Shown here one piece after another: positions 1 to 9,410 of a DNA stretch of 64,000 nt. The notes under the pieces are model-generated. The model worked only from the letters and a program-made list of their open reading frames with translations, did no database searches and was not told the DNA's origin. The position numbers and the translations under genes were made by a program. Source of the stretch: Enterococcus dongliensis. Lineage in GTDB: Bacteria > Bacillota > Bacilli > Lactobacillales > Enterococcaceae. Numbering within the stretch: the stretch's first letter is position 1; every line of letters begins with the position of its first letter. The DNA is taken from contig NZ_BJDQ01000001.1 of assembly GCF_005405225.1 (NCBI RefSeq), positions 124,001-188,000 on the forward strand. Direction: 5' to 3'.

Positions 1-422
1 CAGGGATTGAGCGAATCTTAGTAGTCAGTGATGAGGTTGCAAATGATGAGTTGCGTAAGTTCCTATTGAAACAAGCTGCACCACCTGGAATCAAGTCCAA
101 TGTTGTCACAAAAAGAAAACTGATTGAAGTGTATCAAGATCAATTGTTTGATGGTATGAAGATTATGTTGCTATTTGCTTCGCCACAAGATGTGGTGGAT
201 GTCGTTGAAGCAGGTGTTGATTTACAAACAATCAACATTGGCGGGATGCGATTTAGTGAAGGTAAGAAAATGATCACTAATTTTATTTCTGTTGATGGAA
301 AAGATATCCAGTCTTTTCTTAGATTAGCAGAAGCAGGGATTGAATTAGAGATTCGCCAAGTACCGACAGACAGAAAGACCGATTTGATACAATTGATCAA
401 AAAAGAAAAGATGCTGCAGTAA
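1..422 (+). CDS. Mannose-family PTS EIIB subunit, 5'-truncated by window edge
   Basis: Cytoplasmic EIIB phosphotransfer subunit of a mannose/glucose-type phosphotransferase system. The reading frame is open from base 3, ahead of any start codon, so the gene begins outside the window; the TTG at 51 is internal. The visible part starts GIERILVVSDEVANDELRK and closely matches the EIIB half of the next gene (IIVVSDAVAKDDLRK, QAAPPG). The phosphorylated His of this domain lies in the missing N-terminus. A separate EIIB gene ahead of EIIAB-EIIC-EIID is the known layout of the enterococcal/listerial mpt operon, which is driven by sigma-54 and a ManR/LevR-type activator; that promoter would lie upstream of the window (inference). 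Confidence 0.88.
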   Translation, partial: GIERILVVSDEVANDELRKFLLKQAAPPGIKSNVVTKRKLIEVYQDQLFDGMKIMLLFASPQDVVDVVEAGVDLQTINIGGMRFSEGKKMITNFISVDGKDIQSFLRLAEAGIELEIRQVPTDRKTDLIQLIKKEKMLQ

Positions 423-432
423 ATGAATTTTG

Positions 433-476
433 GTTACAGGTTTTTTAAGAACTTATTTATATTTTTGAGCTGTAAC
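433..476. repeat. Inverted repeat between PTS EIIB and EIIAB genes
   Basis: GTTACAG at 433-439 and its exact complement CTGTAAC at 470-476 enclose an AT-rich 30-nt loop in the 77-nt spacer. There is no T-run after it, so it is not a classical terminator; an mRNA processing or stability element is possible. Confidence 0.35.
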
Positions 477-499
477 AATAATAAGTAGGAGGTATAAAG

Positions 500-1492
500 A
501 TGGTAGGAATTATCATTGCTAGTCATGGTGAATTCGCTAATGGTATCTTGCAATCCGGAGCAATGATCTTTGGAGAACAAGAAAATGTCAAAGCTGTTAC
601 TTTGATGCCAAGTGAAGGACCGGATGACATTAAAGCAAAAATGAAAGAAGCAATCGCCTCTTTCGAAAACCAAGACGAAGTATTGTTCTTAGTCGATCTT
701 TGGGGTGGAACTCCGTTCAACCAAGCAAACAGCTTGTTTGAAGAACACAAAGACAAGTGGGCAATCGTTGCTGGTATGAACTTACCAATGTTGATCGAAG
801 CATATGCTTCACGTTTCTCAATGGAAACTGCGCATGAGATTGCTGCACATATTTTAGGTACAGCTAAAGAAGGCGTAAGAATTCGTCCAGAGGAATTAGA
901 ACCAGCTGAAGCAGCTCCTGCAGCTGCAGTAGAAAGCAATCAACCAACAGGTTCAATCCCAGAAGGAACAGTCCTTGGTGATGGTCACATCAAATTTGTA
1001 TTGGCTCGTGTGGATTCTCGTTTACTTCATGGACAAGTTGCAACTGCTTGGACAAAAACAACAGGCCCTAACCGGATCATCGTTGTTTCAGATGCAGTAG
1101 CAAAAGACGATCTTCGTAAAAAATTGATCGAACAAGCTGCTCCCCCAGGTGTTAAAGCAAATGTTATCCCTGTTGAAAAAATGATTGAAATTTCAAAAGA
1201 CCCTCGTTTCGGTAATACCAAAGCGTTGTTGTTATTTGAAAACCCTGAAGATGTATTACGAGCTGTAGATGGCGGTGTTGATATTAAAGAAGTCAACGTT
1301 GGCTCAATGGCTCACTCAGTTGGGAAAGTCGTAGTAAGCAAAGTATTGTCAATGGGACAAGAAGATGTTGATACTTTCGAAAAATTGAAAGCACAAGGAA
1401 TCAAATTTGATGTACGTAAAGTACCAAATGATTCTAAAGACAACATGGATGAAATCCTAAACAAAGCAAAAGCTGAATTGAAAAAAGCTTAA
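500..1492 (+). CDS. manX: Mannose PTS EIIAB component
   Basis: Two-domain cytoplasmic phosphocarrier (330 aa) that passes phosphate from HPr through EIIA to EIIB and on to the sugar. EIIA (about 1-130) has the active His9 in IIASHGEF and the DLWGGTPFN loop; an Ala/Pro/Glu-rich linker (about 133-160) follows; EIIB (about 165-330) has the active His177 in RVDSRLLHGQ. Length and domain order are those of ManX/MptA. The ribosome site AGGAGG sits just upstream of the ATG. It lies between the EIIB gene and EIIC/EIID in one operon. In low-GC Gram-positives this permease is the main glucose/mannose transporter and also takes part in catabolite control and class II bacteriocin sensitivity (family knowledge). 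Confidence 0.95.
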   Translation: MVGIIIASHGEFANGILQSGAMIFGEQENVKAVTLMPSEGPDDIKAKMKEAIASFENQDEVLFLVDLWGGTPFNQANSLFEEHKDKWAIVAGMNLPMLIEAYASRFSMETAHEIAAHILGTAKEGVRIRPEELEPAEAAPAAAVESNQPTGSIPEGTVLGDGHIKFVLARVDSRLLHGQVATAWTKTTGPNRIIVVSDAVAKDDLRKKLIEQAAPPGVKANVIPVEKMIEISKDPRFGNTKALLLFENPEDVLRAVDGGVDIKEVNVGSMAHSVGKVVVSKVLSMGQEDVDTFEKLKAQGIKFDVRKVPNDSKDNMDEILNKAKAELKKA

Positions 1493-1526
1493 GTAACGAA
1501 AATTAACTTAAATAGGAGGGCTTATA

Positions 1527-2330
1527 ATGTCTGGTATTTCAATGGTATTAGTAGTAATCGTTGCCTTTCTAGCAGGTATGGAAGGGATTTTGGATGAATT
1601 CCAATTCCACCAACCGCTAGTAGCATGTACATTAATTGGTTTAGTAACCGGTAATTTAGAAGCTGGGATCGTCCTTGGCGGCTCACTTCAAATGATCGCC
1701 TTAGGTTGGGCAAACATCGGGGCTGCCGTAGCACCGGATGCTGCGTTGGCATCTGTTGCATCTGCAATTATTTTAGTTTTAGGTGGTCAAGGAGTTAAGG
1801 GTGTTTCTTCAGCTATCGCAATCGCTGTTCCTCTAGCTGTTGCCGGCTTGTTCTTAACAATGATCGTTCGTACATTGGCTGTGCCAATCGTTCACTTTAT
1901 GGATACTGCTGCTGAAAAAGGTGAAATGCGCAAAGTTGAAATGTGGCATATCATCGCTGTATGTATGCAAGGGATTCGTATTGCAATCCCAGCTGGTGCA
2001 TTATTAGTTATCCCAGCTGACACTGTTCGTGGATTCTTAGAATCAATGCCTGCATGGTTAACAGATGGTATGGCAATCGGTGGTGGTATGGTTGTTGCCG
2101 TTGGTTACGCAATGGTTATCAACATGATGGCTACAAAAGAAGTATGGCCATTCTTCGCAATTGGTTTTGCTATCGCAGCTATCTCTCAATTAACATTGAT
2201 CGCACTTGGTGTTATCGCAGTCGCATTCGCTTTGATTTACTTGAACTTACAAGAAAGTTCTGGCGGTTCATCTAATGGTGGCGGAGGCAATACTGGCGAC
2301 CCATTAGGCGACATTTTGAATGATTATTAA
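1527..2330 (+). CDS. manY: Mannose PTS EIIC membrane component
   Basis: Integral membrane subunit (267 aa) of the mannose-type permease, forming the sugar channel with EIID. It has repeated hydrophobic, Gly/Ala-rich segments and the family hallmark GNLEAGIVLGGSLQMIALG around residues 45-65. The C-terminus is an unusual short Gly/Ser/Asp-rich tail (SSGGSSNGGGGNTGD), common in enterococcal copies. AGGAGG precedes the ATG. It lies 34 bases after EIIAB and 21 bases before EIID, so it is in the same transcript. Confidence 0.95.
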   Translation: MSGISMVLVVIVAFLAGMEGILDEFQFHQPLVACTLIGLVTGNLEAGIVLGGSLQMIALGWANIGAAVAPDAALASVASAIILVLGGQGVKGVSSAIAIAVPLAVAGLFLTMIVRTLAVPIVHFMDTAAEKGEMRKVEMWHIIAVCMQGIRIAIPAGALLVIPADTVRGFLESMPAWLTDGMAIGGGMVVAVGYAMVINMMATKEVWPFFAIGFAIAAISQLTLIALGVIAVAFALIYLNLQESSGGSSNGGGGNTGDPLGDILNDY

Positions 2331-2351
2331 TCTTGAAGGAGGAGAAATAAA

Positions 2352-3263
2352 ATGGCAGAAAAAATCGAATTAACGAAAAAAGATCGTTTAGCCGTTGCAT
2401 GGCGTTCTACCTTCATTCAAGGTTCTTGGAACTATGAACGTATGCAAAATGGTGGTTGGTGTTATGCAATGATGCCAGCAATCAAAAAATTATATAAAAC
2501 TAAAGAAGACCGTACGTTAGCAATGCAACGTCACTTGGAATTCTTTAATACGCACCCATATATCGCTTCACCAATTCTTGGGGTTACATTAGCACTTGAA
2601 GAAGAACGTGCCAATGGTGCACCAGTTGATGATGTAGCAATTCAAGGGGTTAAGGTTGGTATGATGGGACCTTTAGCCGGTGTTGGTGACCCAGTCTTCT
2701 GGTTTACTGTCCGTCCGATGTTAGGTGCTCTAGGAGCTTCTCTAGCATTAGCTGGTAACATCATGGGACCAATCATCTTCTTCCTTGCTTGGAATATCAT
2801 TCGTTGGGCATTCATGTGGTATACACAAGAATTTGGCTACAAAGCTGGTTCTAAAATCACAGATGACCTTTCAGGCGGTTTGTTACAAAAAGTTACTAAA
2901 GGTGCATCAATCTTAGGGATGTTCGTGCTAGGAGCTTTAGTAGAACGTTGGGTAAACGTGAAATTCACGCCAGTTGTTTCTACTGTTAAGCTAGACGAAG
3001 GTGCATATATCGAATGGGATAAATTACCTGCTGGTGCTCAAGGAATCAAAGAAGCTTTGTCACAACAAGCTTCTGGTCTAGCATTAGATAGTCATAAAGT
3101 TACAACTTTACAAGACAACTTGGATCAATTGATTCCTGGTCTTGCTGCATTACTATTGACATTACTTTGCATGTGGTTATTGAAGAAAAAAGTTTCTCCA
3201 ATCATCATCATTCTTGGTCTGTTTGTAGTCGGTGTTGGCTTACACGTATTAGGCGTAATGTAA
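2352..3263 (+). CDS. manZ: Mannose PTS EIID membrane component
   Basis: Second membrane subunit (303 aa) of the mannose permease; EIID is unique to the mannose PTS superfamily. The N-terminal half carries family signatures (WRSTFIQGSWNYERMQNGG and GMMGPLAGVGDP); the C-terminus ends in hydrophobic segments. The ribosome site GGAGGAG is 6 bases before the ATG. It is the last gene of the operon, followed directly by a strong terminator. Confidence 0.95.
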   Translation: MAEKIELTKKDRLAVAWRSTFIQGSWNYERMQNGGWCYAMMPAIKKLYKTKEDRTLAMQRHLEFFNTHPYIASPILGVTLALEEERANGAPVDDVAIQGVKVGMMGPLAGVGDPVFWFTVRPMLGALGASLALAGNIMGPIIFFLAWNIIRWAFMWYTQEFGYKAGSKITDDLSGGLLQKVTKGASILGMFVLGALVERWVNVKFTPVVSTVKLDEGAYIEWDKLPAGAQGIKEALSQQASGLALDSHKVTTLQDNLDQLIPGLAALLLTLLCMWLLKKKVSPIIIILGLFVVGVGLHVLGVM

Positions 3264-3280
3264 GAGAAACAACCAGTAAA

Positions 3281-3308
3281 ATGCTCGGGCTTGCCCGGGC
3301 ATTTTTTT
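3281..3308 (+). terminator. Rho-independent terminator of the mannose PTS operon
   Basis: A 10-bp GC-rich stem (ATGCTCGGGC / GCCCGGGCAT, one G-U pair) with a 2-base loop, followed by seven T. Confidence 0.9.
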
Positions 3309-3335
3309 GCTAAATAGCTGAAAAATAAGTATAAT
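3307..3335 (+). promoter_or_regulatory. Promoter of the DUF956 gene
   Basis: TTGCTA at 3307-3312, a 17-bp spacer, and consensus TATAAT at 3330-3335. The -35 box shares bases with the T-run of the preceding terminator. An ATG at 3334 falls inside the -10 box, which rules it out as the start of the next gene. Confidence 0.7.
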
Positions 3336-3372
3336 GAGAAACAGATACATATATGGAAATGGAGTAGGTCTA

Positions 3373-3744
3373 ATGGTTCAGTCAATCAATACAAAGGTCG
3401 ATTTGACGATCGATGCTACCTCGTACCTCGGTGTTGCTGATTACGGAAAAATCATGATCGGTGATAAAGGTTTTGAATTTTTCAATAATCGCGATGCCCG
3501 AAAATTCGTTCAGATCCCATGGGAAGAAGTGGACTATGTCGTTGCTTCTGTTGTGTTTAAGGGAAAATGGATACCGCGTTATGCGATCCAAACAAAAAAG
3601 AACGGCACGTACTCGTTTGCGTCAAAAGAACCTAAAAAAGTGTTGCGTGCGATTCGTGAACACGTCGATCCTGATCACATGGTTCGATCACTTGGCTTTT
3701 TTGATGTCATCAAACGCGGTGTCCGTAACAAATTAAATAAATAA
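3373..3744 (+). CDS. DUF956 family protein (ManO-like) linked to the mannose PTS
   Basis: Small cytoplasmic protein (123 aa from the chosen start). The ATG at 3373 has GGAG at 3361-3364 eight bases upstream; a longer frame from 3334 would begin inside the promoter -10 box. DUF956 genes are almost always found behind mannose-type PTS operons in Lactobacillales and are thought to modulate the permease; no enzymatic motif is visible. The protein is basic at the C-terminus and has no membrane segment. It has its own promoter and a terminator at 3752-3782, so it can be expressed independently of the PTS genes. Confidence 0.8.
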   Translation: MVQSINTKVDLTIDATSYLGVADYGKIMIGDKGFEFFNNRDARKFVQIPWEEVDYVVASVVFKGKWIPRYAIQTKKNGTYSFASKEPKKVLRAIREHVDPDHMVRSLGFFDVIKRGVRNKLNK

Positions 3745-3751
3745 GAAGGAG

Positions 3752-3782
3752 TCGTTTATCTTAAAGATAGACGGCTTTTTAA
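3752..3782 (+). terminator. Terminator after the DUF956 gene
   Basis: A 12-bp stem (GTCGTTTATCTT / AAGATAGACGGC with two G-U pairs) followed by TTTTT. Confidence 0.8.
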
Positions 3783-3784
3783 TT

Positions 3785-3806
3785 TTGGCACAGACCTCTG
3801 TGCCAA
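3785..3806. promoter_or_regulatory. Probable MtlR operator upstream of mtlA
   Basis: Perfect inverted repeat with 10-bp arms, TTGGCACAGA and TCTGTGCCAA, around CC. The outer parts TTGGCACA and TGTGCCAA match the known Bacillus/Geobacillus MtlR site TTGNCACA-N4-TGTGNCAA, but with a 6-bp centre. It ends 18 bp upstream of the mtlA -35 box, an activator position. Confidence 0.7.
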
Positions 3807-3824
3807 AGCTCTAGGTACAATTAA

Positions 3825-3853
3825 TTGAAAGCGGATTATCAACAAGGTATGAT
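3825..3853 (+). promoter_or_regulatory. mtlA promoter
   Basis: TTGAAA at 3825-3830, a 17-bp spacer, TATGAT at 3848-3853. Transcription should start near 3860, inside the cre site. Confidence 0.75.
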
Positions 3854-3857
3854 AAAA

Positions 3858-3873
3858 ATGTAAACGAAATCAT
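3858..3873 (+). promoter_or_regulatory. cre site (CcpA catabolite repression) at mtlA
   Basis: ATGTAAACGAAATCAT fits the full cre consensus WTGNAANCGNWNNCAW. It covers the predicted transcription start, where bound CcpA-HPr(Ser-P) would block the mannitol operon when glucose is present. Confidence 0.8.
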
Positions 3874-3896
3874 TTTATATCAAGGAGGAAATGAAA

Positions 3897-5657
3897 ATGG
3901 AAAATGCTGGACAGAAAAGTGGATTAAAAGCCAAAGTCCAACGACTAGGTAGTCACCTGTCGGGAATGGTGATGCCCAACATCGGAGGCTTTATTGCCTG
4001 GGGCGTAATCACGGCACTATTTATCCCAGATGGCTACATCCCTAATGAACAACTTGCCACATTGGTCGGACCAATGCTTTCTTACTTATTGCCATTATTA
4101 ATCGCTTATACCGGTGGTAGCATGGTACATGGACAACGTGGTGCAGTCGTAGGAGCAATCGCTGCGATGGGAGTGATTGTCGGATCAGACGTACCGATGT
4201 TTATCGGAGCTATGATGATGGGACCATTAGGCGGCTGGTGCATTAAGAAATTTGACGAGGCTTTCCAAGAAAAAATCAAGGCTGGATTTGAAATGTTAGT
4301 CAATAACTTTTCTTCTGGATTGATTGGTTTTGCGTTAGCAATACTTGGATTTTATGGAATCGGACCAGTTGTTGAAGCGTTGACGAATTTAATGGCATCT
4401 GGTGTTGAATCGATCATCAATATGCATCTATTGCCATTAGCTAATATTTTCATTGAACCTGCGAAAATATTATTCTTAAACAACGCGATCAATCATGGAA
4501 TATTGACACCGCTTGGAATTGAACAAGCAGCAGAAACGGGGAAATCGATTCTATTCTTGTTAGAAGCAAATCCTGGACCAGGTCTAGGGATCTTGTTGGC
4601 TTTCACATTATTTGGTAAAGGAGCAGCAAAATCTTCTGCACCCGGTGCAATCATTATCCAATTCTTAGGCGGGATTCATGAAATTTATTTCCCATATGTA
4701 ATGATGAAACCACTTTTATTCTTAGCTGTTATGGCAGGCGGTGTTGCCGGAACCTTTACTTTCCAATTATTAGGAGCTGGTTTACGAGCTGCAGCTTCAC
4801 CCGGTTCGATTATTGCCATCATGGCAATGACACCTCCCGAAAGTATTGTTGCAAACTTAGCTGGGATCATCGTTGGCTGTGTGGTTTCATTCTTAGTAGC
4901 GATGGTCATCATTAAATCAGATCACAGTGAAGATGACGATTTAGCAGCTACACAAGAAGCGGTTGCCAATGCGAAAGCTCAAAGTAAAGGGCAAGATGGA
5001 TTAAAAGCAGACAATCAAGCAACATTTGGCAAAGTAAATAAAATCATTTTTGCTTGTGATGCTGGTATGGGTTCAAGTGCAATGGGTGCTTCAGTTTTAC
5101 GCGACAAAGTGAAAAAAGCAGGATTATCGTTGCCAGTTTCTAATTCAGCAATCAATAATCTGACTGATGATCCAAATGCACTAATCGTAACGCAAGAAGA
5201 ATTGCATGAACGTGCGGCACAAAAAGCACCGAATGCAACCTTTGTTCAAGTTGAAAACTTTATGAACTCCCCACGTTATGATGAAATCGTAGAAACGTTA
5301 TCTTCAGCACCGGTTGCAGAAGAAGTGAAAAAACAACCTTTGACCGATGATGTAGTTCAAGGTCTTGCTGATTATTCAAAAATAGATCACATTGTCTTTG
5401 GTTATGATCAAGTAAAAGGCTCCGCAAACATGGGAGCAGTGACTTTGAAAAAACTATTGAAAGAAAATGAATTGAACTATCCTGTAACAGTAGTGCCGAT
5501 CAGTGAATTGCAAGATGAAACAACGGCGTTAATCATCACTAATGAAAGTGAGACAGTCAAAGCAGAACAACAAGCACCAAGTGCGACACATGTACTTTTG
5601 ACCGATTTCGTTGCTTCGGAAAAATACGACAAAGTCATTCAAAACTTAAAGAAATAA
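3897..5657 (+). CDS. mtlA: Mannitol-specific PTS EIICB with an extra degenerate EIIB domain
   Basis: Imports mannitol and phosphorylates it to mannitol-1-phosphate. The membrane EIIC part (about 1-345) has the family signature SGMVMPNIGGFIAWG and the cytoplasmic loop motif GGIHEIYFPYV. The EIIB domain (about 380-470) has the phosphorylated Cys387 in FACDAGMGSSAMGAS. A second EIIB-like copy follows (about 492-586), where FGYDQVKGSANMGA has Tyr503 in place of the Cys, so it cannot carry phosphate. The total length (586 aa) matches the long streptococcal MtlA type rather than the Bacillus type of under 500 aa. I chose ATG 3897 over ATG 3891 because AAGGAGG (3882-3888) then has an 8-base spacing. 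EIIA is the separate mtlF downstream. Confidence 0.93.
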   Translation: MENAGQKSGLKAKVQRLGSHLSGMVMPNIGGFIAWGVITALFIPDGYIPNEQLATLVGPMLSYLLPLLIAYTGGSMVHGQRGAVVGAIAAMGVIVGSDVPMFIGAMMMGPLGGWCIKKFDEAFQEKIKAGFEMLVNNFSSGLIGFALAILGFYGIGPVVEALTNLMASGVESIINMHLLPLANIFIEPAKILFLNNAINHGILTPLGIEQAAETGKSILFLLEANPGPGLGILLAFTLFGKGAAKSSAPGAIIIQFLGGIHEIYFPYVMMKPLLFLAVMAGGVAGTFTFQLLGAGLRAAASPGSIIAIMAMTPPESIVANLAGIIVGCVVSFLVAMVIIKSDHSEDDDLAATQEAVANAKAQSKGQDGLKADNQATFGKVNKIIFACDAGMGSSAMGASVLRDKVKKAGLSLPVSNSAINNLTDDPNALIVTQEELHERAAQKAPNATFVQVENFMNSPRYDEIVETLSSAPVAEEVKKQPLTDDVVQGLADYSKIDHIVFGYDQVKGSANMGAVTLKKLLKENELNYPVTVVPISELQDETTALIITNESETVKAEQQAPSATHVLLTDFVASEKYDKVIQNLKK

Positions 5658-5688
5658 GTAGTCTTTTTCACAGAATCGTATTACTCTT

Positions 5689-5715
5689 AAAGCAGTGAGG
5701 ATTCTCACTGCTTTT
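5689..5715 (+). terminator. Terminator between mtlA and mtlR
   Basis: An 11-bp stem (AAAGCAGTGAG / CTCACTGCTTT) with loop GATT and only four T. It is probably partial, allowing some read-through into mtlR, since no clear mtlR promoter is visible. Confidence 0.65.
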
Positions 5716-5744
5716 ATCCTTTTGACATTATTGGAGGAGATAAT

Positions 5745-7796
5745 GTGTATTTTTCGATTCGTGAAAAAAAGATACTTTCCCTTTTATTAGATTATCCCAA
5801 CGGTATCACGCCGGAGGAATTGCAAGATATTTTACGAGTCAGCAAGCGTACGGTCTATCGCGAGATTTCAAGTATTGAAAAGACCATCAAATCGCAAGAC
5901 ATCCAAATCATCAAACCGCGAGGTGAAGGCTATCGTATCGTTGGAGAATCGCTGAACCTGGAACAGTTGCAGCAGCAGCTTGGTGAAAAACAAGCAGAAT
6001 TATTCACAGATAATGTTCAACGACAAAGTGCGATTGTCTGCTCTTTATTATTAATGGACGAAGAAGAGACGATTGAAGGACTGGCACTTGATTTTAAGGT
6101 CAGCCCGGCGACGATTACTTCTGATTTAGCAGCGATTGAAAAAAGTTTGATTGACTATCGTTTAGAATTGCAGCGGCTAAAAGGTCGCGGGATTCGAATC
6201 ATTGGACGTGAGAAACAGCGCCGCCAGTTATTGAGTAATTTGATTTACAACGGTGTCAGTGAATTTGATTTTTTCCATTTCATTGATTTACTGGATGAAT
6301 CAGAAACTATGACCAATAATTTCTTTTTAAAGTTACTGAGCCAATCAAGTTTATTATTGGCACGTAAGATCTTTGAAAAAATTTCTCAACAAGCTTTTGA
6401 ACAAGTTACGGACAATCAATTGCAGCGTGTGTTGATTTTACTTGCTTTGTCGATTGATCGAATGAAGCAAGAGCGCTTTGTAGAAGTTGAACAAGAGAAC
6501 AAGGCCAAGCCTGACAGTATGCAGATTGCAGGTCAGGTGATGATTCAAGTAGCCACGACGATCGAAAAATCAATTCCCCCGCAAGAAGTCCGTTTCTTTG
6601 CTTTTCAATTAGAAGGTGTGAATTATAAAAAACCTCAAAATATCTTTATTGATAGTTTTGATGTGGAGTTATCGTATAAAATCAAAGAATTGATTCGGCT
6701 GGTTTCTGAAGCGACAGCAATCGATTTTCGGAAAGATGAACAACTGTTTAATGATTTATCAGCACATATGGCCGCAGCATTGAAACGAAATTTGACGGTC
6801 ATTCAAGGTGCGAATAATCCATTGTTGCAAAAGATTCGCGAAAAATATCAACAATTGACTACCGCAATCATCCAAGAATTAGCAGTAGTTTTTCCTGACC
6901 ATCAATTTACTCTTGATGAGTTAGGGTATGTCGTAATCCATTTTGCGACATCTTTAGAACGTCACCCTAGCGGCCGTGCGCTTTCAGCTTTGGTGTTATG
7001 TTCAAGCGGAATCGGAACGGCACGGATCTTAGAGAGTCGGATTCACAGATATTTAGATGAGATTCAAAATGTTCAAGTAGCTAAAATCTCTGAAATGAAT
7101 CAGCTGGATTATAAAAGTTATGACCTGATATTAGCAACGGTCTTTCTACCGGGTTTTCATTTGCCATATAAGGTGATTTCACCGCTGCTGCTAGAAGATG
7201 AAATCAAAGAGATTAAAGAATATATCCAATCATTGCATCCAGATAAAATCAACGAAAATATCAATGAGCTCAAACAAGAACCAAGCGAAGCCTTTGATGA
7301 AATCTACGAAACGATGCGAATCGCAAATAATCTATTGCAAAATTTTGATGTCCGATCTGTAAAATCGCAAGAAACGATTGAGCAGACATTAGCTGATATC
7401 ATTGGACAATTACAAGGAACGATCGTCACCGATGCTAAAAAAGTGACAGATAGAGTGATTGATCGATATTTGGTTGCGCCGATTGGTGTTCCCAAAACAA
7501 ATTTTGCATTGTTCCATTGTGCAGATGTCCATGTCAAAGAGCCGCTATTTACCATTTATGATTTAGATCAGAAATTTATGATCCAAGGGATGGATAAAAA
7601 AAGTATTGAATTGACGCGAGTATTGTTATTGCTCGCACCTGATCCAATGCCAGAAAGTCAACAAAGTTTACTAGGAAAAATCAGTAGTTCAGTGATCGAA
7701 AGTGACTTGAATACAGAAATCTATAAATTCGGGAACAAAGAGATCATTTATCAATTATTAAGTTCTTTATTTGTTAAAGAGATCCGAGAAGAGTAG
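5745..7796 (+). CDS. mtlR: PTS-regulated transcriptional activator of mannitol operon
   Basis: BglG/MtlR-type activator (683 aa). In order: two N-terminal helix-turn-helix segments (about 1-70 and 80-150; the first includes [10 protein letters not shown]), PRD1 (about 185-290), PRD2 (about 300-405, with His in [10 protein letters not shown] and [11 protein letters not shown]), a GatB-like EIIB domain with Cys419 in [10 protein letters not shown], and an MtlA-type EIIA domain (about 540-683, candidate His591 in ALFHC). Cys419 is the same number as the regulatory Cys of Bacillus MtlR. In that family HPr and mannitol PTS enzymes set activity by phosphorylating these sites. It starts with GTG at 5745, 5 bases after GGAGGAG. 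The perfect inverted repeat upstream of mtlA is its likely target. Confidence 0.92.
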   Translation: MYFSIREKKILSLLLDYPNGITPEELQDILRVSKRTVYREISSIEKTIKSQDIQIIKPRGEGYRIVGESLNLEQLQQQLGEKQAELFTDNVQRQSAIVCSLLLMDEEETIEGLALDFKVSPATITSDLAAIEKSLIDYRLELQRLKGRGIRIIGREKQRRQLLSNLIYNGVSEFDFFHFIDLLDESETMTNNFFLKLLSQSSLLLARKIFEKISQQAFEQVTDNQLQRVLILLALSIDRMKQERFVEVEQENKAKPDSMQIAGQVMIQVATTIEKSIPPQEVRFFAFQLEGVNYKKPQNIFIDSFDVELSYKIKELIRLVSEATAIDFRKDEQLFNDLSAHMAAALKRNLTVIQGANNPLLQKIREKYQQLTTAIIQELAVVFPDHQFTLDELGYVVIHFATSLERHPSGRALSALVLCSSGIGTARILESRIHRYLDEIQNVQVAKISEMNQLDYKSYDLILATVFLPGFHLPYKVISPLLLEDEIKEIKEYIQSLHPDKINENINELKQEPSEAFDEIYETMRIANNLLQNFDVRSVKSQETIEQTLADIIGQLQGTIVTDAKKVTDRVIDRYLVAPIGVPKTNFALFHCADVHVKEPLFTIYDLDQKFMIQGMDKKSIELTRVLLLLAPDPMPESQQSLLGKISSSVIESDLNTEIYKFGNKEIIYQLLSSLFVKEIREE

Positions 7797-7822
7797 AGCT
7801 AGAAAAAGCGGGAGGAATTGTA

Positions 7823-8260
7823 ATGGAATTAAAGCCAGAAATGATTTTATTAGATCAAGAATACACAAATAAGGAAGACGCGATTCGTGCAAGCGGTCAG
7901 TTGTTGGTAGAAGCTGGTTGTGTTGAAGAAGGTTATGTCGATGCGATGATTGAAAGAAATAAATTGGTTTCTGTTTACATGGGCAATTTTATCGCGATTC
8001 CTCATGGAACAGATGAAGCAAAACATTACGTGAAAAAAAGTGGAATCTCAGTCATCCAAGTTCCAAAAGGTGTTCAATTTGGGAAAGATGATACAGAGGA
8101 CGTAGCAATGGTATTATTTGGAATCGCCGGGATTGAGAATGAGCATTTAGACATTTTGCAAAAGATTGCGATTTTTTGTTCAGATGTTGAAAATGTAGTA
8201 AAATTAGCAGATGCAAAAACAAAAGAAGAAGTCATTGGCTATCTTCAGGAGGTAGAATAA
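7823..8260 (+). CDS. mtlF: Mannitol-specific PTS EIIA component
   Basis: Soluble EIIA (145 aa) that transfers phosphate from HPr to the EIIB domain of MtlA. The active His61 lies in [11 protein letters not shown], the family signature. The ribosome site GGGAGGAA precedes the ATG. It sits 26 bases after mtlR and one base before the mtlD ATG, so mtlF and mtlD are translationally close and in one transcript. Confidence 0.95.
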   Translation: MELKPEMILLDQEYTNKEDAIRASGQLLVEAGCVEEGYVDAMIERNKLVSVYMGNFIAIPHGTDEAKHYVKKSGISVIQVPKGVQFGKDDTEDVAMVLFGIAGIENEHLDILQKIAIFCSDVENVVKLADAKTKEEVIGYLQEVE

Positions 8261-8261
8261 C

Positions 8262-9401
8262 ATGCAAGCAACACATTTTGGTGCAGGAAATATTGGACGT
8301 GGATTTATCGGAGAGATTTTAGCGAAGAATGGTTTTTCCATTGATTTTGTCGATATCAATGAAACAATCATCGATGCGTTGAAGGAGCGAAAAGAATATA
8401 CGATCCAGTTAGCAGATGAAAGTCAAAAAGAAATCCAGGTCACAAACGTGGATGGCTTGAATAATCAAACTAATCCGGAGGCAGTCATCGATTCTGTCAG
8501 CAAAGCCGATATTGTTACGACTGCAATCGGACCAAATATTTTGCCGTTTATCGCAGAATTGATTGCAAAAGGCATTCAAAAACGTCGTAGTGAAGGGAAC
8601 ACAGCTTTCTTAGATGTCGTTGCTTGTGAAAATATGATCGGCGGTAGCCAATTTTTGTTTGAAAAAGTGCAAACATTCTTGTCTGCTGAAGATTTGGCGT
8701 ATGTTGAACAATATGTAGGTTTCCCCAATGCAGCTGTTGACCGGATTGTACCGATCCAACATCATGATGATCCGTTATTTGTTTCTGTCGAACCTTTCAG
8801 CGAATGGGTCATTGATGCAACGCAAAGCAAAAATAAAAACTTGCGTCTAACGGATGTGGAATATGTCGAAGATTTAGAACCGTATATTGAACGAAAATTA
8901 TTTTCAGTTAATACAGGTCATGCGACAGTGGCTTATACTGGTGCATACAAAGGGTACGAAACAATCGATGAAGCAATCGCAGATGAAACAGTGTTAGAAA
9001 AATTACGTGCCGTACTAGGCGAAACAGGCAGCTTATTAATCAATAAATGGGATTTTGACAAGGAAAAACATTTTGCTTATATTGATAAAATTGTTAGCCG
9101 TTTTGAAAACAAATATATTTCAGACAGTATCAGTCGTGTCGCTCGCACGCCGATTCGTAAATTAGGCTATGACGAACGCTTTATTCGTCCGATTCGTGAA
9201 TTAAAAGAACGGGATTTGTCCTATGGGAATCTAGTTGATGTCGTAGCGATGATCTTGAAATACGATGATCCAAAAGACGAGCAAAGTGTTGAATTGCAAA
9301 GCTTATTAAAAGAAAAAACTGTTTCAGAAGTCATTCAACAAGTCACTGCCTTAAAAGATGATCAACTGATTACAGAGATCGTGACAAACTATCAAAAATA
9401 A
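8262..9401 (+). CDS. mtlD: Mannitol-1-phosphate 5-dehydrogenase
   Basis: Oxidises mannitol-1-phosphate to fructose-6-phosphate with NAD+ (379 aa, usual family length about 380). The N-terminal Rossmann motif is [14 protein letters not shown] (residues 4-17); the C-terminal helical domain contains the polyol-dehydrogenase signature around [16 protein letters not shown] (about residues 211-226). Its ribosome site (CAGGAGG) lies within the end of mtlF. It is the last gene of the operon, followed by a terminator. Confidence 0.96.
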   Translation: MQATHFGAGNIGRGFIGEILAKNGFSIDFVDINETIIDALKERKEYTIQLADESQKEIQVTNVDGLNNQTNPEAVIDSVSKADIVTTAIGPNILPFIAELIAKGIQKRRSEGNTAFLDVVACENMIGGSQFLFEKVQTFLSAEDLAYVEQYVGFPNAAVDRIVPIQHHDDPLFVSVEPFSEWVIDATQSKNKNLRLTDVEYVEDLEPYIERKLFSVNTGHATVAYTGAYKGYETIDEAIADETVLEKLRAVLGETGSLLINKWDFDKEKHFAYIDKIVSRFENKYISDSISRVARTPIRKLGYDERFIRPIRELKERDLSYGNLVDVVAMILKYDDPKDEQSVELQSLLKEKTVSEVIQQVTALKDDQLITEIVTNYQK

Positions 9402-9410
9402 ACTTCTCTG

